DNA of 64,000 nucleotides. Source: Desulfobulbus propionicus (GTDB lineage: Bacteria > Desulfobacterota > Desulfobulbia > Desulfobulbales > Desulfobulbaceae). The notes beneath the pieces are model-generated. The model saw only the letters and a list, made by a program, of their open reading frames with translations, was not told the origin of the DNA and did no database searches. Where the stretch lies: the NCBI GenBank assembly GCA_002748735.1, contig PDTC01000010.1, positions 1 through 64,000 of the forward strand, given 5' to 3'. Positions 1 through 9,627 of the stretch are shown piece by piece (the stretch's first letter is position 1; each line of letters starts with the position of its first letter). Both the position numbers and the translations under genes were made by a program.

Positions 1-77
1 CCCAGCCAGTCACTTTCGACCGACTCTTTATTCAATACTACCATATTTACTTCTATCGGCCCGCTCGCTACTACTCT

Positions 78-163
78 TCAGTTTTCAAAGATCAAGGCAA
101 CTGCCACTAGCCCTAAAAAGCTGTGTGGCCTTGCAGTATAGATAGCTTTCCGGGTGTTGTCAA
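78..163 (-). promoter_or_regulatory. Probable rRNA operon promoter and boxA leader, reading leftward
   Basis: Read on the minus strand, TTGACA (158-163) and TATACT (135-140) are separated by exactly 17 bases, a near-perfect sigma-70 promoter. About 40 bases downstream the transcript would carry GATCTTTGAAAACTG (80-94), which resembles the boxA antitermination element of rRNA leaders. No protein gene follows before the window edge. The inference is a 5' leader of an rrn operon whose 16S gene lies beyond position 1. It could instead drive another stable RNA. Confidence 0.6.
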
Positions 164-431
164 CACTTTCCTGAAAACCGTCTGTCGTTACTGAGCACTG
201 CTGGTGCAGCAGTTATTTCTGCTGAGCAACGAAGCGCGAATATACAGAAGGTCGGGGGGGCCGTCAAGAGTTTTTGTGCTGTGAGCCTAAAAAAAACTGG
301 TAGCCAGAGATAGGGTTTGTTATTTTGCAGGGTTACGTAATTTTTTTACGGCAGAGGGAGGAGGATCTTCCCCGAAAATGAACAGTTGTTGGTCTTTTTT
401 GACCGGCTGTTTCAGTAGCGCAGAGACTACC

Positions 432-1853
432 ATGGAAAATAACGTGAAGCCCGTCTACCAGCTGTTCCAGCATATCCCCAATGTGCACGACTGCCTAGGC
501 AGCCTTGCCGAAGAACCCGCTGTCGCAGAGGTGCCAGCAGGGCGATTGAAAAACAGTGTGCGGCAATACCTGGAGGTGCTGCGGCAGCGGATCCGAGAAG
601 GGTCGTTGACCCGGGAAACCGAATTGACCCTGGAGGTGGTCCTTGCAGGGATGATCCCCTGGATTGTTGAGCACCACAAACCCAGGTTTCGCCGGGTTAT
701 TAACGCCACTGGCGTCATTGTTCACACCAATCTGGGGAGATCCCTGCTCCCTAAAGAGACCATGCAGTGGCTCTATCAGGCAGGCAGCCATTACGCCAAC
801 CTTGAGTTTGATCTGGACACTGGTGAGCGGGGCAGTCGTTACAGCCTTGTGGAGGAGATCCTCTGCGAGCTGACAGGCGCTGAGGCTGCTTTGGTGGTCA
901 ACAACAATGCTGCTGCCGTACTCCTTGCCCTTGATACTTTGGCAAAGGGCAAAGAGGCGATTGTTTCCCGGGGACAGCTGGTTGAAATTGGCGGTAGCTT
1001 CCGGATACCAGACGTGATGCAGCGCAGTGGGGCACGCCTTGTCGAGGTCGGTGCCACCAATCGCACCCATCTGCGTGATTACGAGGCGGCCATCGGTGCG
1101 GAGACCAGTCTGCTGCTCAAGGTCCATTGCAGCAATTTTCGCGTTATCGGTTTTACCAGCGAGGTGAGCAATGCCCAGCTTGTTGCCCTTGGCCGTTCTC
1201 ATGGCGTCCCGGTGATGGAGGATCTGGGGTCCGGCTGCCTGGTGGATCTGTCACCGTATGGCCTTGAGCGGGAGCCCACCGTACCTGAGGTGGTGCAGGC
1301 CGGCCTTGACGTTGTGACGTTCAGCGGTGACAAGCTGCTGGGTGGGCCCCAGGCGGGGATGATTCTCGGTCGTCGTGCCATTATCTCCAAAATCAAGCGC
1401 AACCCTTTGACCCGGGCGCTGCGAATAGATAAATTTACACTTGCCGCACTGGAATCTATCCTGCGGATGTATCTTGATCCCCGGAAAGTTATGGAGCAGG
1501 TACCAACACTGAAAATGATCGCCGCCCCTGCAGCAGAGATCAATGCCCGTGCCCGTGCCACTGTCGAACTGCTTGCTGGTCTTTCTCCTGAACAGGGCAC
1601 TGTTGAGATTGTTCCAGTAGTCTCGCGGGTTGGCGGAGGAGCGTTGCCCGAACAGAACCTCGAAAGTGCTGCCCTCTGCCTCACCTCTCAAGCGTTGCGT
1701 GCCAGTGAAATGGAGCGCAGGTTGCGAACCCTGGAGGTGCCGGTCATCTGCCGGATCGAAGATGACAGGCTGCTTTTTGATATGCGGACAGTTGGCGATG
1801 ATGAACTGGAGCTGCTTGCCGCAAACCTCTTGCAGGTGGTTAGTCATGGTTGA
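432..1853 (+). CDS. selA: L-seryl-tRNA(Sec) selenium transferase
   Basis: SelA converts seryl-tRNA(Sec) to selenocysteinyl-tRNA(Sec) using selenophosphate; it is a cytosolic PLP enzyme that forms decamers in E. coli. The PLP-binding lysine lies in FSGDKLLGGPQ (about Lys301). VINATGVIVHTNLGRSLL near residue 80 is a typical SelA block. The frame opens at 378 behind GGAGGAGG, but family similarity begins at MENNVKPVYQLF, so the ATG at 432 (473 aa) is preferred; E. coli SelA has 463 aa. The stop overlaps the start of the next gene by 8 bases. Its presence means selenoproteins should be made, and one candidate lies at 31713-31976. Confidence 0.95.
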   Translation: MENNVKPVYQLFQHIPNVHDCLGSLAEEPAVAEVPAGRLKNSVRQYLEVLRQRIREGSLTRETELTLEVVLAGMIPWIVEHHKPRFRRVINATGVIVHTNLGRSLLPKETMQWLYQAGSHYANLEFDLDTGERGSRYSLVEEILCELTGAEAALVVNNNAAAVLLALDTLAKGKEAIVSRGQLVEIGGSFRIPDVMQRSGARLVEVGATNRTHLRDYEAAIGAETSLLLKVHCSNFRVIGFTSEVSNAQLVALGRSHGVPVMEDLGSGCLVDLSPYGLEREPTVPEVVQAGLDVVTFSGDKLLGGPQAGMILGRRAIISKIKRNPLTRALRIDKFTLAALESILRMYLDPRKVMEQVPTLKMIAAPAAEINARARATVELLAGLSPEQGTVEIVPVVSRVGGGALPEQNLESAALCLTSQALRASEMERRLRTLEVPVICRIEDDRLLFDMRTVGDDELELLAANLLQVVSHG

Positions 1854-3951
1854 GAGTCCAGGCCTGTCTTTGCCGCGAACGCCGACACTGACGGCCGATG
1901 ATTTTGTCATTCTCGCTCAACCGTTTGCCGAAGAGACAGCCCGGCTGCTGCCGGTGCCGGTGCCCGTGACTTTTCTTTTCAGGGCAGCGAAACAGCGGCA
2001 GGGACCAGGGAGGGCAACAGCCTTTCCTGAGGCACTGCTCCAGGGGACGGCCGTCCATGTCGACGGAGGCCGTGTCTTTTTCGCCCTGGTCATTCCCGGG
2101 GAAGGAACCATTGCTGTGGCTATGGAGATGGACCTGGAACTGGTGGCCAGGCTGTCCAGGTCATGGCTGGAGGAGTTGCAGGCGCGTCTGCCGGAACAGC
2201 TGCAGCGGGTGAAACTGGCCTATCAGGACCCGCTGACCGGCCTGTACAATGCCCGGGCACTGGATCTGCAGTTTCACCAGGAGGCAGATGAAGACGATCG
2301 GCTCTTGCTTTTGCATGCGGTCTTCAACAGGAGATCCCCCCAGAGAAATCTTCAAAGGGTACAGCGGATTGCCGGACATCTCAATGCCAGCTGTCCGGGT
2401 ACCTTGTTTTATCTCGGCTATGGCATTTTTGCCTTGCTGCAGGCGTTTGCGACAAGTGCTAAGGCCATGGGGTTTTTCAGGGCTTTGCAGCGGCAGTGTC
2501 GTCGGGATGGCCTGGCCAGGATTCAGGGGGTGTTCTGCAGGCTTGGCGGAGATAAAGTGGGGTGTACCAGGGAAGCACTGTGGCAGGGGCTGAACAGGGT
2601 ACAACAGCGCGGTCCCTGTGGCGTCATGGAACTGGGGACGACCTCGGCTGCCTCTGAGCCGTTTCTCCCGAAAGATAGCACACTTGTACGCCGACTGCAG
2701 CGATCCTGGCGGGGCTTGAAAGGCTTTTCTCTTCTTGGTGTGCGGGTACATGACGGCAGAAGGACTGGTAAGGTTGGTTGTGAGTTGGAGGGGCTGCTCA
2801 AGCAGGGAGAGCTAGCTGCGGTCGGTGACGGTCACCTGTTCGTTGTCTTGCCAGATTGTCGTGGTGCAGCCTTACAGGCAAGACTCGGCACCATTGCCGC
2901 TGCCCTGAAAAGGACACACGGCGATAAGAGCGTTACCCTGGCGGCCAGCTCCTGGCCTTTTATGGATACCAGCAAAATTGATTGTCTGCGAAACTGTATG
3001 AAGGTCTTGCTGCACTGCAGTTTTTATGGACAGGGGGCGGTCCAGGAACTCAACGCCCTTACCATGAATGTCAGTGGGGATCATTATTTTGAAATGGGTG
3101 ATTTTCGTGCAGCTATCCGTGAGTATACCAGGGGGCTGCTCCTTGATCCCAGTGATATCAATTTGTTGAACAGCCTCGGCGTGGCTCTGGCCCAGGTGGA
3201 TCGCAACAGAGAGGCTATCGCCACGTTTGAAAAGGTACTGCTCCAGCGTCCCGGAGAGTATATGGCCCTGGTGAATCAAGGGTTTGCCAGGCAGGCAGTT
3301 GGCGAACAGGACGAGGCTCTTGAGTGTTTTGAGAAGGCCTTGACCGTCAAGCTACACTCGGCGATTGGCGGCACTGAACTTTTTTTGCCGCTCTGCAGGA
3401 TATACTCGAGAAAAGGGCGTTGGGAAAGGGTCAGCCAGATCCTTGGGCGCTGGCGCGAAGAGGGGAGTACCGACGAGTATCTGTACCACCGTCTTTTCGC
3501 GCAATCATCGTGTGAGCAGGGCCAACTGGACGAGGGGATGCAGGCTGCCCAGAAGGCCTTGACTCTCAACCCTGTGGATGATGTCAGCATGAGCCTGCTC
3601 GGCCTCCTGTATGTACTGGGAGGGCAGGGCGAAGAGGTGGGGCTAAGCCTGTGCCAGCGGGCGACAGAGATGCGGGGAGGCAACGCCGACAACTGGTACC
3701 GGTTTGCTCGTGCCCTGGCTACTGTCGGGAAAAGCGACGAGGCCCGCCAGGCTGTACGTCGATGCAGACAACTGAACCGTCGCCATGAGGCGGTCAGCCT
3801 GCTTGAAGCCCAGCTGCTTGCCGAGAATGGCAAAAAGAAAAGGGCTGTTAGCATTCTTAAAAAGCTTGCACAGATGCCGTTGGAGCGTGCCGATGTTCGT
3901 GAACAGGCAGAGCGGATGCGGGCCGCAGTAGAGGAGAACCAGGGCACATGA
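1846..3951 (+). CDS. Degenerate double-GGDEF protein with C-terminal TPR repeats
   Basis: A 701-residue protein starting at the ATG that overlaps the selA stop, so translation is probably coupled. After about 110 residues, DPLTGLYNARAL opens a GGDEF-like fold, but the signature site reads LGYGIFALL (about residue 190) instead of GGDEF. A second degenerate copy has VGDGHLFVVLP (about 326). Neither should make c-di-GMP. From about residue 412 there are TPR helices (YFEMGDFRAAIREYTRGLLLDP and similar). No signal peptide or membrane segment is evident, so it is probably cytosolic. It may be a c-di-GMP-related scaffold, since PilT and PilZ genes follow; that link is inferred from position only. 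Confidence 0.7.
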   Translation: MVESPGLSLPRTPTLTADDFVILAQPFAEETARLLPVPVPVTFLFRAAKQRQGPGRATAFPEALLQGTAVHVDGGRVFFALVIPGEGTIAVAMEMDLELVARLSRSWLEELQARLPEQLQRVKLAYQDPLTGLYNARALDLQFHQEADEDDRLLLLHAVFNRRSPQRNLQRVQRIAGHLNASCPGTLFYLGYGIFALLQAFATSAKAMGFFRALQRQCRRDGLARIQGVFCRLGGDKVGCTREALWQGLNRVQQRGPCGVMELGTTSAASEPFLPKDSTLVRRLQRSWRGLKGFSLLGVRVHDGRRTGKVGCELEGLLKQGELAAVGDGHLFVVLPDCRGAALQARLGTIAAALKRTHGDKSVTLAASSWPFMDTSKIDCLRNCMKVLLHCSFYGQGAVQELNALTMNVSGDHYFEMGDFRAAIREYTRGLLLDPSDINLLNSLGVALAQVDRNREAIATFEKVLLQRPGEYMALVNQGFARQAVGEQDEALECFEKALTVKLHSAIGGTELFLPLCRIYSRKGRWERVSQILGRWREEGSTDEYLYHRLFAQSSCEQGQLDEGMQAAQKALTLNPVDDVSMSLLGLLYVLGGQGEEVGLSLCQRATEMRGGNADNWYRFARALATVGKSDEARQAVRRCRQLNRRHEAVSLLEAQLLAENGKKKRAVSILKKLAQMPLERADVREQAERMRAAVEENQGT

Positions 3952-4148
3952 GAACGCGGTGGTTCCCCAAAGGATTGCGGGCAGGTCTGGCACAGGTATT
4001 TTTACTGTTGATTTTTTGATTTTTCAGCGCATTGATGATACTAGTGAGAATAAACTGTTTTTTTGGGAAGTAACGCTGAAATCCAGTGCTGCGAGTATGG
4101 CTGCCGATTAGCCGGCAGGTCTGCGGCGGCACCATAACGGAGTGGGAT

Positions 4149-5231
4149 ATGGCTCGCATAGATGCTTTTTTTAAATTGATGAATGATGAAGGCGCCTCTG
4201 ACCTGCATCTGATGGCTGGCCAGCAGCCGGTCTTGCGTATTCGTGGCGAGATGGAGCGTGTCAAGTTCAAGATCCTCGAAGACGAGGAGCTGCGCAGTAT
4301 GCTCTATGAGATCTGTCCTGAGGACAAGATCAAGATTTACGAGGAGTCCGGCGATATGGACTTTGGCTACGAAATCCCGGGCCTGGCCAGATATCGGTGC
4401 AATTTTTTTACGCAAAAAAACGGTATCGGTGCGGTTTTCCGTGAAATCCCCAGCGATATCCTGACAGTGGACCAACTGGGCCTACCCAGGGTCATCAGTA
4501 AGCTGGCCACCCTGCCAAAGGGGCTGGTCCTGGTCACCGGTCCGACGGGCTCTGGTAAATCAACGACCTTGGCTGCCATTGTCGATGAATGCAACAAGAC
4601 CCGCAAGCACCATATTCTCACCATAGAGGACCCCATTGAGTTTGTCCACCGAAGCCAGCAGTGCGTGGTGAATCACCGCGAAGTGGGAACCCATACTAAA
4701 AGTTTCAGTGCGGCGTTACGTGGTGCGTTGCGTGAGGATCCAGATATTATTCTGGTTGGCGAGCTGCGCGACCTGGAGACGGTGACGCTTGCCATGGAGG
4801 CGGCCATGACCGGTCATCTGGTTATGGGGACCCTGCACACCATGAATGCCATGAAGACCGTAGACCGCGTTGTCGAGATCTTTCCAGCAAATCAGCAGAG
4901 CCAGGTGCGGTCAACGCTTGCAGATGCATTGAAAGCGGTGGTTTCCCAGACTCTTTTCAAGCGTGTCGATATCAAGGGGCGGGTCGCCGCCCTTGAGGTG
5001 CTTATCTGCACACCGGCTGTACGTAACCTTATTCGCGAGGGTAAGACGTACCAAATTCCCTCGATCATGCAGACCGGACGAAAGTACGGGATGCAGACCA
5101 TGGACGATGCGATTCAGGAGCATCTCGACAGAAGACGAATTTCTGCCGAGGATGCGTATATTAACTGTATAGACAAACAGAGGTTTGTGAAGTTTCTTCG
5201 TAAGGCGCCAGCAGATTTTACCGAGGTGTAG
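4149..5231 (+). CDS. pilT: Type IV pilus retraction ATPase PilT
   Basis: A 360-residue hexameric ATPase that depolymerises type IV pili for twitching motility and DNA uptake, at the cytoplasmic face of the pilus machine. Walker A is GPTGSGKST at about 131-139. The Walker B region IILVGELRDLETV and the His box GHLVMGTLHT follow. The PilT-specific segment near the C-terminus reads AVRNLIREGKTYQIPS, close to the AIRNLIRE motif that separates PilT from PilB. The ATG at 4149 is chosen because GGAGTGG precedes it and family similarity starts at MARIDAFFKLM. The 3' end overlaps the convergent PilZ gene by 14 bases. It may be functionally linked to comEC nearby, because both can act in DNA uptake. 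Confidence 0.93.
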   Translation: MARIDAFFKLMNDEGASDLHLMAGQQPVLRIRGEMERVKFKILEDEELRSMLYEICPEDKIKIYEESGDMDFGYEIPGLARYRCNFFTQKNGIGAVFREIPSDILTVDQLGLPRVISKLATLPKGLVLVTGPTGSGKSTTLAAIVDECNKTRKHHILTIEDPIEFVHRSQQCVVNHREVGTHTKSFSAALRGALREDPDIILVGELRDLETVTLAMEAAMTGHLVMGTLHTMNAMKTVDRVVEIFPANQQSQVRSTLADALKAVVSQTLFKRVDIKGRVAALEVLICTPAVRNLIREGKTYQIPSIMQTGRKYGMQTMDDAIQEHLDRRRISAEDAYINCIDKQRFVKFLRKAPADFTEV

Positions 5232-5748
5232 GGAGAGAATCGAGCCGGCGGCCGTGCTCCTTGATGCAGAGGTCGAGGAGCTCTTGTTGGTCGTCGTTGA
5301 GCTCGAGAAAGCTGGCACTGGAGCGTCGCGATTGTCGCGAATCCTGCACCTCTTTGTTGCCCTGTATTTTCGTGGAGACGATTTTTGCCGGCAGTTTTTC
5401 CAGGGAGCGTCCGTTTTCACAGTTATACAGATCGACCTCGAGCAGGGCTCCAGGAGACAGGTCTGTATCAGCCTTGCAGAGAAAGCCTACACCGCCCCTA
5501 CTGATATTGGTGATTCTCCCATAATGTGGCTGGGTATCGTGGATACGCATCAGAAATTTCGTGGGTAAGGCGTGACGAGGTTCCCGGCGCTGATCATCGT
5601 CGAAGCTGCAGGGCCAGCGATAGCGGATTGACCTGTGGCAGATATCACAAAGGTATCTGCCATTTTTTTCTCGTCCTGCGGTGCTGTTCTCTTGCTTTTT
5701 CAGGGCAGTTTTACCACATTGGGGGCATTTTTTTCCAAAAACAATCAT
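5218..5748 (-). CDS. PilZ domain protein with N-terminal zinc ribbon
   Basis: 176 residues. The N-terminus has two CxxC pairs, CPQC (8-11) and CDIC (34-37), suggesting a zinc ribbon. The rest is a PilZ domain with the c-di-GMP-binding RxxxR (Arg54 to Arg58 in RREPR) and N81xSxxG (NISRGG). All the residues expected for c-di-GMP binding are present, so it is a plausible second-messenger effector. GGAG precedes the ATG by about 9 bases. It is convergent with pilT and overlaps it; PilZ proteins often control pilus function, but this particular link is inference. Confidence 0.85.
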   Translation of the reverse strand: MIVFGKKCPQCGKTALKKQENSTAGREKNGRYLCDICHRSIRYRWPCSFDDDQRREPRHALPTKFLMRIHDTQPHYGRITNISRGGVGFLCKADTDLSPGALLEVDLYNCENGRSLEKLPAKIVSTKIQGNKEVQDSRQSRRSSASFLELNDDQQELLDLCIKEHGRRLDSLPTPR

Positions 5749-5846
5749 AAAGTTTTCTCCAAGATAGATAATAAGTTAAGGATATTAAAAGATTTTGAAA
5801 TACTTGGCAACCAAGAAACCTCAAAAGAGGCCGTGAACGCAAGAGG

Positions 5847-8330
5847 CTACTGACCTGATTGTTCTCCAATTCCCTTCCACCACACAGTTTTTTTGTTCAA
5901 TGAAAAGATAATGGTGCCCTGGTCGGGAGTCTGCAAAACCGTGGTTCCTGCCTTTCTCCATCGCCGGACATGAGCAGTAGCAGGAAAGCTGCCCCGGTTG
6001 CTTCGGCCAGAGGAAACGACGATATATCTGGGGGCAACAGCCCTGATAAACCCAGGGCTGCTGGAGGTGGTGCTGCCGTGATGTGGGGCCAGCAGTATAT
6101 CGGCGCGAAGAGCCTCGGGGGGTGTTTGTCTGTTGAGCAGTGCCTGTTCACTTACCCTTGTGATATCTCCGGGGAAAAGCACGGAGTACCCGGTAGTTGT
6201 CAATTTCAGGACGAGACTCTGATCGTTGAGGCTGAGGGTGTCCAGGGGGGCCAGCCCTGGAATACCCAGGCAGGTCAGGGTACTGGAGGGAGTTTTCCAT
6301 ACCAGGTCGCCGGCTTTGATGCGGATTACGCGCACTCCCTGTTGGTTGGCAAGCTCAAGAGAGGGGATAAGTTGCGAAACAGGCTGTCCCTGGCCAAGGA
6401 TCAGCACCTCAGGGGTGAAGTGCTCCAGGAGAAACTCAAGACCGTTGATATGGTCACTGTGGGGATGAGAGATGACAATGCCCTCGAGTTTTCTGATGCG
6501 ACGATGCCACAGACAGGGGGCGATGATGCGCTCACCGGTGGCGAAATCTGGGCCCCCCGGTCCGCCGCAGTCGATCATCCACGCCTTTTTACCTGTTTCC
6601 ACAAGGGTTGCCGATCCCTGCCCCACATCGAGAAAGATGACCCTGTCAGGGTCGCGTCTGAGAAGCGCCAGCGGGTCGAGGATAAAGGAGAGCAGGCAGA
6701 GCGAGAGCAGGAACAGCGGCAGCAGGATTTTACCTTTTTTCTCCACTGTCCTGAGCAGAAGAGTGCCACCGGCCAGGTAAAGGACAATCTCGTAGAGGGT
6801 GGGTTGAATAGTGTGCAGATCAACCCCGTTGAACCCTGCTACCCAGCTCGTCACTGCCAGGGCAAGGTCGATACCCCACGCTCCTGTGTGCAGAAGCAGA
6901 TCTCCCAGACCCGGGAAAACTGTTCCTACTGGCAGGGCCACCAGGCCAAGGGGGAGAGCCCAGAAGCACAACAACGGTTCGACAATCAGGTTGACCAGGG
7001 GGCCGACAAGAGAGATGCGATGAAAATGCCAGAGCATGAGGGGCAAGGTGCCAAGCGTTGCCGCCAGCGCGACGAGGAAGGCGGCAAACAGCCAGTGCAA
7101 AGGTATCAGCAACCGACGTTGATGCCTGGTGTCGAGTACGGCGGTAATCGTAGGTACAGCCAGAGCGATGGCGGTCACCGCAGCAAAACTCAGCTGAAAA
7201 CTCACGGTGAACAGGGCAAGCGGATTGAACAGCAGCAGGAGCAGCGCTGCCCCTGCCACCAGGGCAAGGATGTTTCTCTGCCGGCCAAGAAGAACACCGG
7301 TAACCACCAGGACAGCCATAAGGAGAGCGCGCAGTACAGGCGCATGTGCCCCGGCGATCAGGGTATAGCAGGCAAGTAGCGGCAGGGTACAGCACAGTGC
7401 CAGGCTCGGGACATGAACCTTGAGCAGTAACCAGGTGCTGCAATTGAAAAGGCGCCGCAAGAGGGTATACCCGATAAGGCTGAGTAGGCCAAGGTGAAGG
7501 CCGGAAATGGCCAACAGGTGCATTGTTCCTGTGGCCTTGAACTGCTCGAGAATATCGTTGGATATTCCTGAACGGTCCCCGGTCAGCAGCGCTTTGTAGA
7601 GGGCTGCCTCCTCTTGATCAAGGGTGGAGGTGATGGTGTGGCCGATCTGCTGACGGATGCGTTCGGCAAGGAGACCGAATTTTTTCCAGGGAGACTGCGA
7701 GGGGATTTCGATATGGAGGATAGCCTCGGGTGAGTTGATCCAGGCGGAGACGTAGATCCGCTGGGCTGCCATGTGTCGCCGGTAATCGAACACTCCAGGT
7801 GTGTGAAAATTGCGGATCGGACCGGCCCTGGCCAGTGCCATGATCTGCTCACCCGGGACCAGGTCGACCGGTCCTTTGATTGACATCCTGACAAGGCCAC
7901 GACAGGGTTGCAGCGCTGTCTGCCCGACTGGATCCCGTCGAAGGTATGCAAAAAGGCGCAGGGTAAAACGTGTTACTGTTCCATTGAATTCCGGCAGGGA
8001 GACAACCCTGCCAGCAAGGGTCACCTTGGTTCGCTCGGTAATGAGTCGCTGTACATGATCAGCCGGAAGACTCGGGTGCAGTGCCGCTGAGGTGTGAAGC
8101 ACACCGCTGAGCATGGCTGCGATGAGCATCGATGGGGTCTTGCCGGCCTTTTTTCCCAGCAGCACCAGCAGGGCAAACAGCAGGGGCACGGTAACCACAG
8201 GCCAGGGAAGATGTATCGCTGCCCCATGAACGTCGGCCAGCACAGTTCCTGTCATATAGGTGAGGGTTGCCACTGGCAGGGGGTTGGCCTTTATCTGCCG
8301 CTGGCAGCCGGTGAACCAGACAGGGGCCAC
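5847..8330 (-). CDS. comEC: DNA uptake channel ComEC/Rec2
   Basis: ComEC carries transforming DNA across the inner membrane. The protein has 827 residues with the full family layout: short N-terminal membrane segments, an extracytoplasmic OB-like domain, the Competence membrane domain (ALLTGDRSGI...HLLAISGLHLGLL near 240-280) and a C-terminal metallo-beta-lactamase domain with SHPHSDHINGL near residue 620. The start chosen is GTG at 8330. It sits 4 bases after the waaA stop, has TGGAG in the last waaA codons as Shine-Dalgarno, and leads straight into the conserved first membrane segment (NPLPVATLTYMTGTVLAD). A downstream ATG at 8255 would cut that segment. It is the last gene of the cdaA-cdaR-glmM-waaA-comEC operon. 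Confidence 0.93.
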   Translation of the reverse strand: MAPVWFTGCQRQIKANPLPVATLTYMTGTVLADVHGAAIHLPWPVVTVPLLFALLVLLGKKAGKTPSMLIAAMLSGVLHTSAALHPSLPADHVQRLITERTKVTLAGRVVSLPEFNGTVTRFTLRLFAYLRRDPVGQTALQPCRGLVRMSIKGPVDLVPGEQIMALARAGPIRNFHTPGVFDYRRHMAAQRIYVSAWINSPEAILHIEIPSQSPWKKFGLLAERIRQQIGHTITSTLDQEEAALYKALLTGDRSGISNDILEQFKATGTMHLLAISGLHLGLLSLIGYTLLRRLFNCSTWLLLKVHVPSLALCCTLPLLACYTLIAGAHAPVLRALLMAVLVVTGVLLGRQRNILALVAGAALLLLLFNPLALFTVSFQLSFAAVTAIALAVPTITAVLDTRHQRRLLIPLHWLFAAFLVALAATLGTLPLMLWHFHRISLVGPLVNLIVEPLLCFWALPLGLVALPVGTVFPGLGDLLLHTGAWGIDLALAVTSWVAGFNGVDLHTIQPTLYEIVLYLAGGTLLLRTVEKKGKILLPLFLLSLCLLSFILDPLALLRRDPDRVIFLDVGQGSATLVETGKKAWMIDCGGPGGPDFATGERIIAPCLWHRRIRKLEGIVISHPHSDHINGLEFLLEHFTPEVLILGQGQPVSQLIPSLELANQQGVRVIRIKAGDLVWKTPSSTLTCLGIPGLAPLDTLSLNDQSLVLKLTTTGYSVLFPGDITRVSEQALLNRQTPPEALRADILLAPHHGSTTSSSPGFIRAVAPRYIVVSSGRSNRGSFPATAHVRRWRKAGTTVLQTPDQGTIIFSLNKKTVWWKGIGEQSGQ

Positions 8331-8334
8331 GGGC

Positions 8335-9600
8335 TCAGCGCTCCAGCAACCGCTTGATGTAAACGAGGTGTTTGTCGATAACGCTGGTATGGAGGGTGAC
8401 CTGGTCAAGGGCTGCTTGGCCGGCCTGGTGCCGCAGCGTTTCGTTGGTCAGCAGTTCACGTACCTGCACAGTGAGGGCTGCTGCGGTGTCAATCTGGAAA
8501 GCACCATTGCTGGCCAGTAGCTCGGCACTGATCTCCGGAAAATCCTCCATGTGGGGACCAAACAGTACCGGTACCCCAAAGGCAGCAGGCTCTATGGGGT
8601 TGTGCCCACCTTCAGGTACCAGGCTGCCGCCGATAAAGGCGATGTCGGCATGGCGGTAGCAGCCGCTCAACTCGCCCAGGGAGTCGAGAATAAGCAACGG
8701 CCCCTGCCCACCTTGGCTGCGTTTTCGTACAGCCAGCCTTTTTTCTGCGCAGAGACCTGCTATTTGGTCAGATCGTGCCGGTGATCTTGGGGCAAGCAGC
8801 AGCTGGATGTCCGGGATGGTGTTCTGCAGTGCCTTGAAGCTTTCCAGGAGAAGGGCTTCTTCGCCATGATGTGTTGAACCGCACACCCAGAGAGGGGCAT
8901 CTCTGCTGAATCCCAGCTCTTCCAGCTCCGGTCCCTGGTTGGTCTGTCCGGTGTTGGCGGCGCAGGCAGCGTATTTGAGATTTCCCAGGCGCAGGAGTCG
9001 ATCTCTTTCAACACCCAGGGCTTGCATGCGCTCGACATCAACAGCACTCTGCATGCCCAGCAGGGTAAACGACCTGAAAAGTGCCCTGCAGAACGGGGCA
9101 AAGCGCCGGTAAGCTGCGGCAGACTGTTCTGATACCCGGCCGTTAACCAGCATGGTCGGGACCTCGGCATCGTTGAGCCGGAGTAGCCAGTTGGGCCAGA
9201 AATCGGTTTCCACGAGAATGAACAGGGGTGGCCGGATTGCCCTGATGAAGGCCTGGATGATCAGGGGATGGTCGAGCGGGGCCGGGATAACCGGCACCTC
9301 ATCTGGCAGTAGCCTGCGTGCCGTCTCCATGCCGGAGGTGGTCGTTGAAGACAGGACAATGGCAAAGGTGGAGGTGTTCAGCAAGCGCTGTATCAGGGGC
9401 AGGGCTGACGTTACTTCACCAACGCTCAGGGCGTGAATCCAGATACTTTGTCGTTGCTGCTCCCGGAGAAGGCTGCCAAGTCCAAATCCCATTCGTCCGC
9501 GCAGACGCCCGCTGTACCCGGGGTGGATGAGCAGTACCAGGGCAACGGGCCAGAGCAGCAGGAGGAAAAGGTGCAGTAGCAGGTTATACAGGCTCCGCAT
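8335..9600 (-). CDS. waaA: 3-deoxy-D-manno-octulosonic acid (Kdo) transferase
   Basis: WaaA (KdtA) adds Kdo to lipid IVA on the cytoplasmic face of the inner membrane, an essential step of lipopolysaccharide assembly. The protein has 421 residues, the family's usual length. An N-terminal membrane anchor (LLLHLFLLLLWPVALVLLIHP) is followed by WIHALSVGEVTSALPLIQ, the conserved acceptor-site block, and by FIGGSLVPEGGHNPIEPAAF (about 315-334), the glycosyltransferase donor-site motif. It lies between glmM (27-base gap) and comEC (4-base gap). Confidence 0.95.
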   Translation of the reverse strand: MRSLYNLLLHLFLLLLWPVALVLLIHPGYSGRLRGRMGFGLGSLLREQQRQSIWIHALSVGEVTSALPLIQRLLNTSTFAIVLSSTTTSGMETARRLLPDEVPVIPAPLDHPLIIQAFIRAIRPPLFILVETDFWPNWLLRLNDAEVPTMLVNGRVSEQSAAAYRRFAPFCRALFRSFTLLGMQSAVDVERMQALGVERDRLLRLGNLKYAACAANTGQTNQGPELEELGFSRDAPLWVCGSTHHGEEALLLESFKALQNTIPDIQLLLAPRSPARSDQIAGLCAEKRLAVRKRSQGGQGPLLILDSLGELSGCYRHADIAFIGGSLVPEGGHNPIEPAAFGVPVLFGPHMEDFPEISAELLASNGAFQIDTAAALTVQVRELLTNETLRHQAGQAALDQVTLHTSVIDKHLVYIKRLLER

Positions 9601-9627
9601 GGACTGATGGTCGTGTTCGGTGCAGTT

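Noticed and set aside
5970-7379. 469-codon plus-strand frame inside comEC
   Set aside because: Gln/Gly-rich shadow of comEC with no recognisable domain.
8331-8408. ATG at 8408 as the comEC start
   Set aside because: It would overlap waaA by 74 bases; GTG 8330 has a Shine-Dalgarno and matches the family N-terminus.
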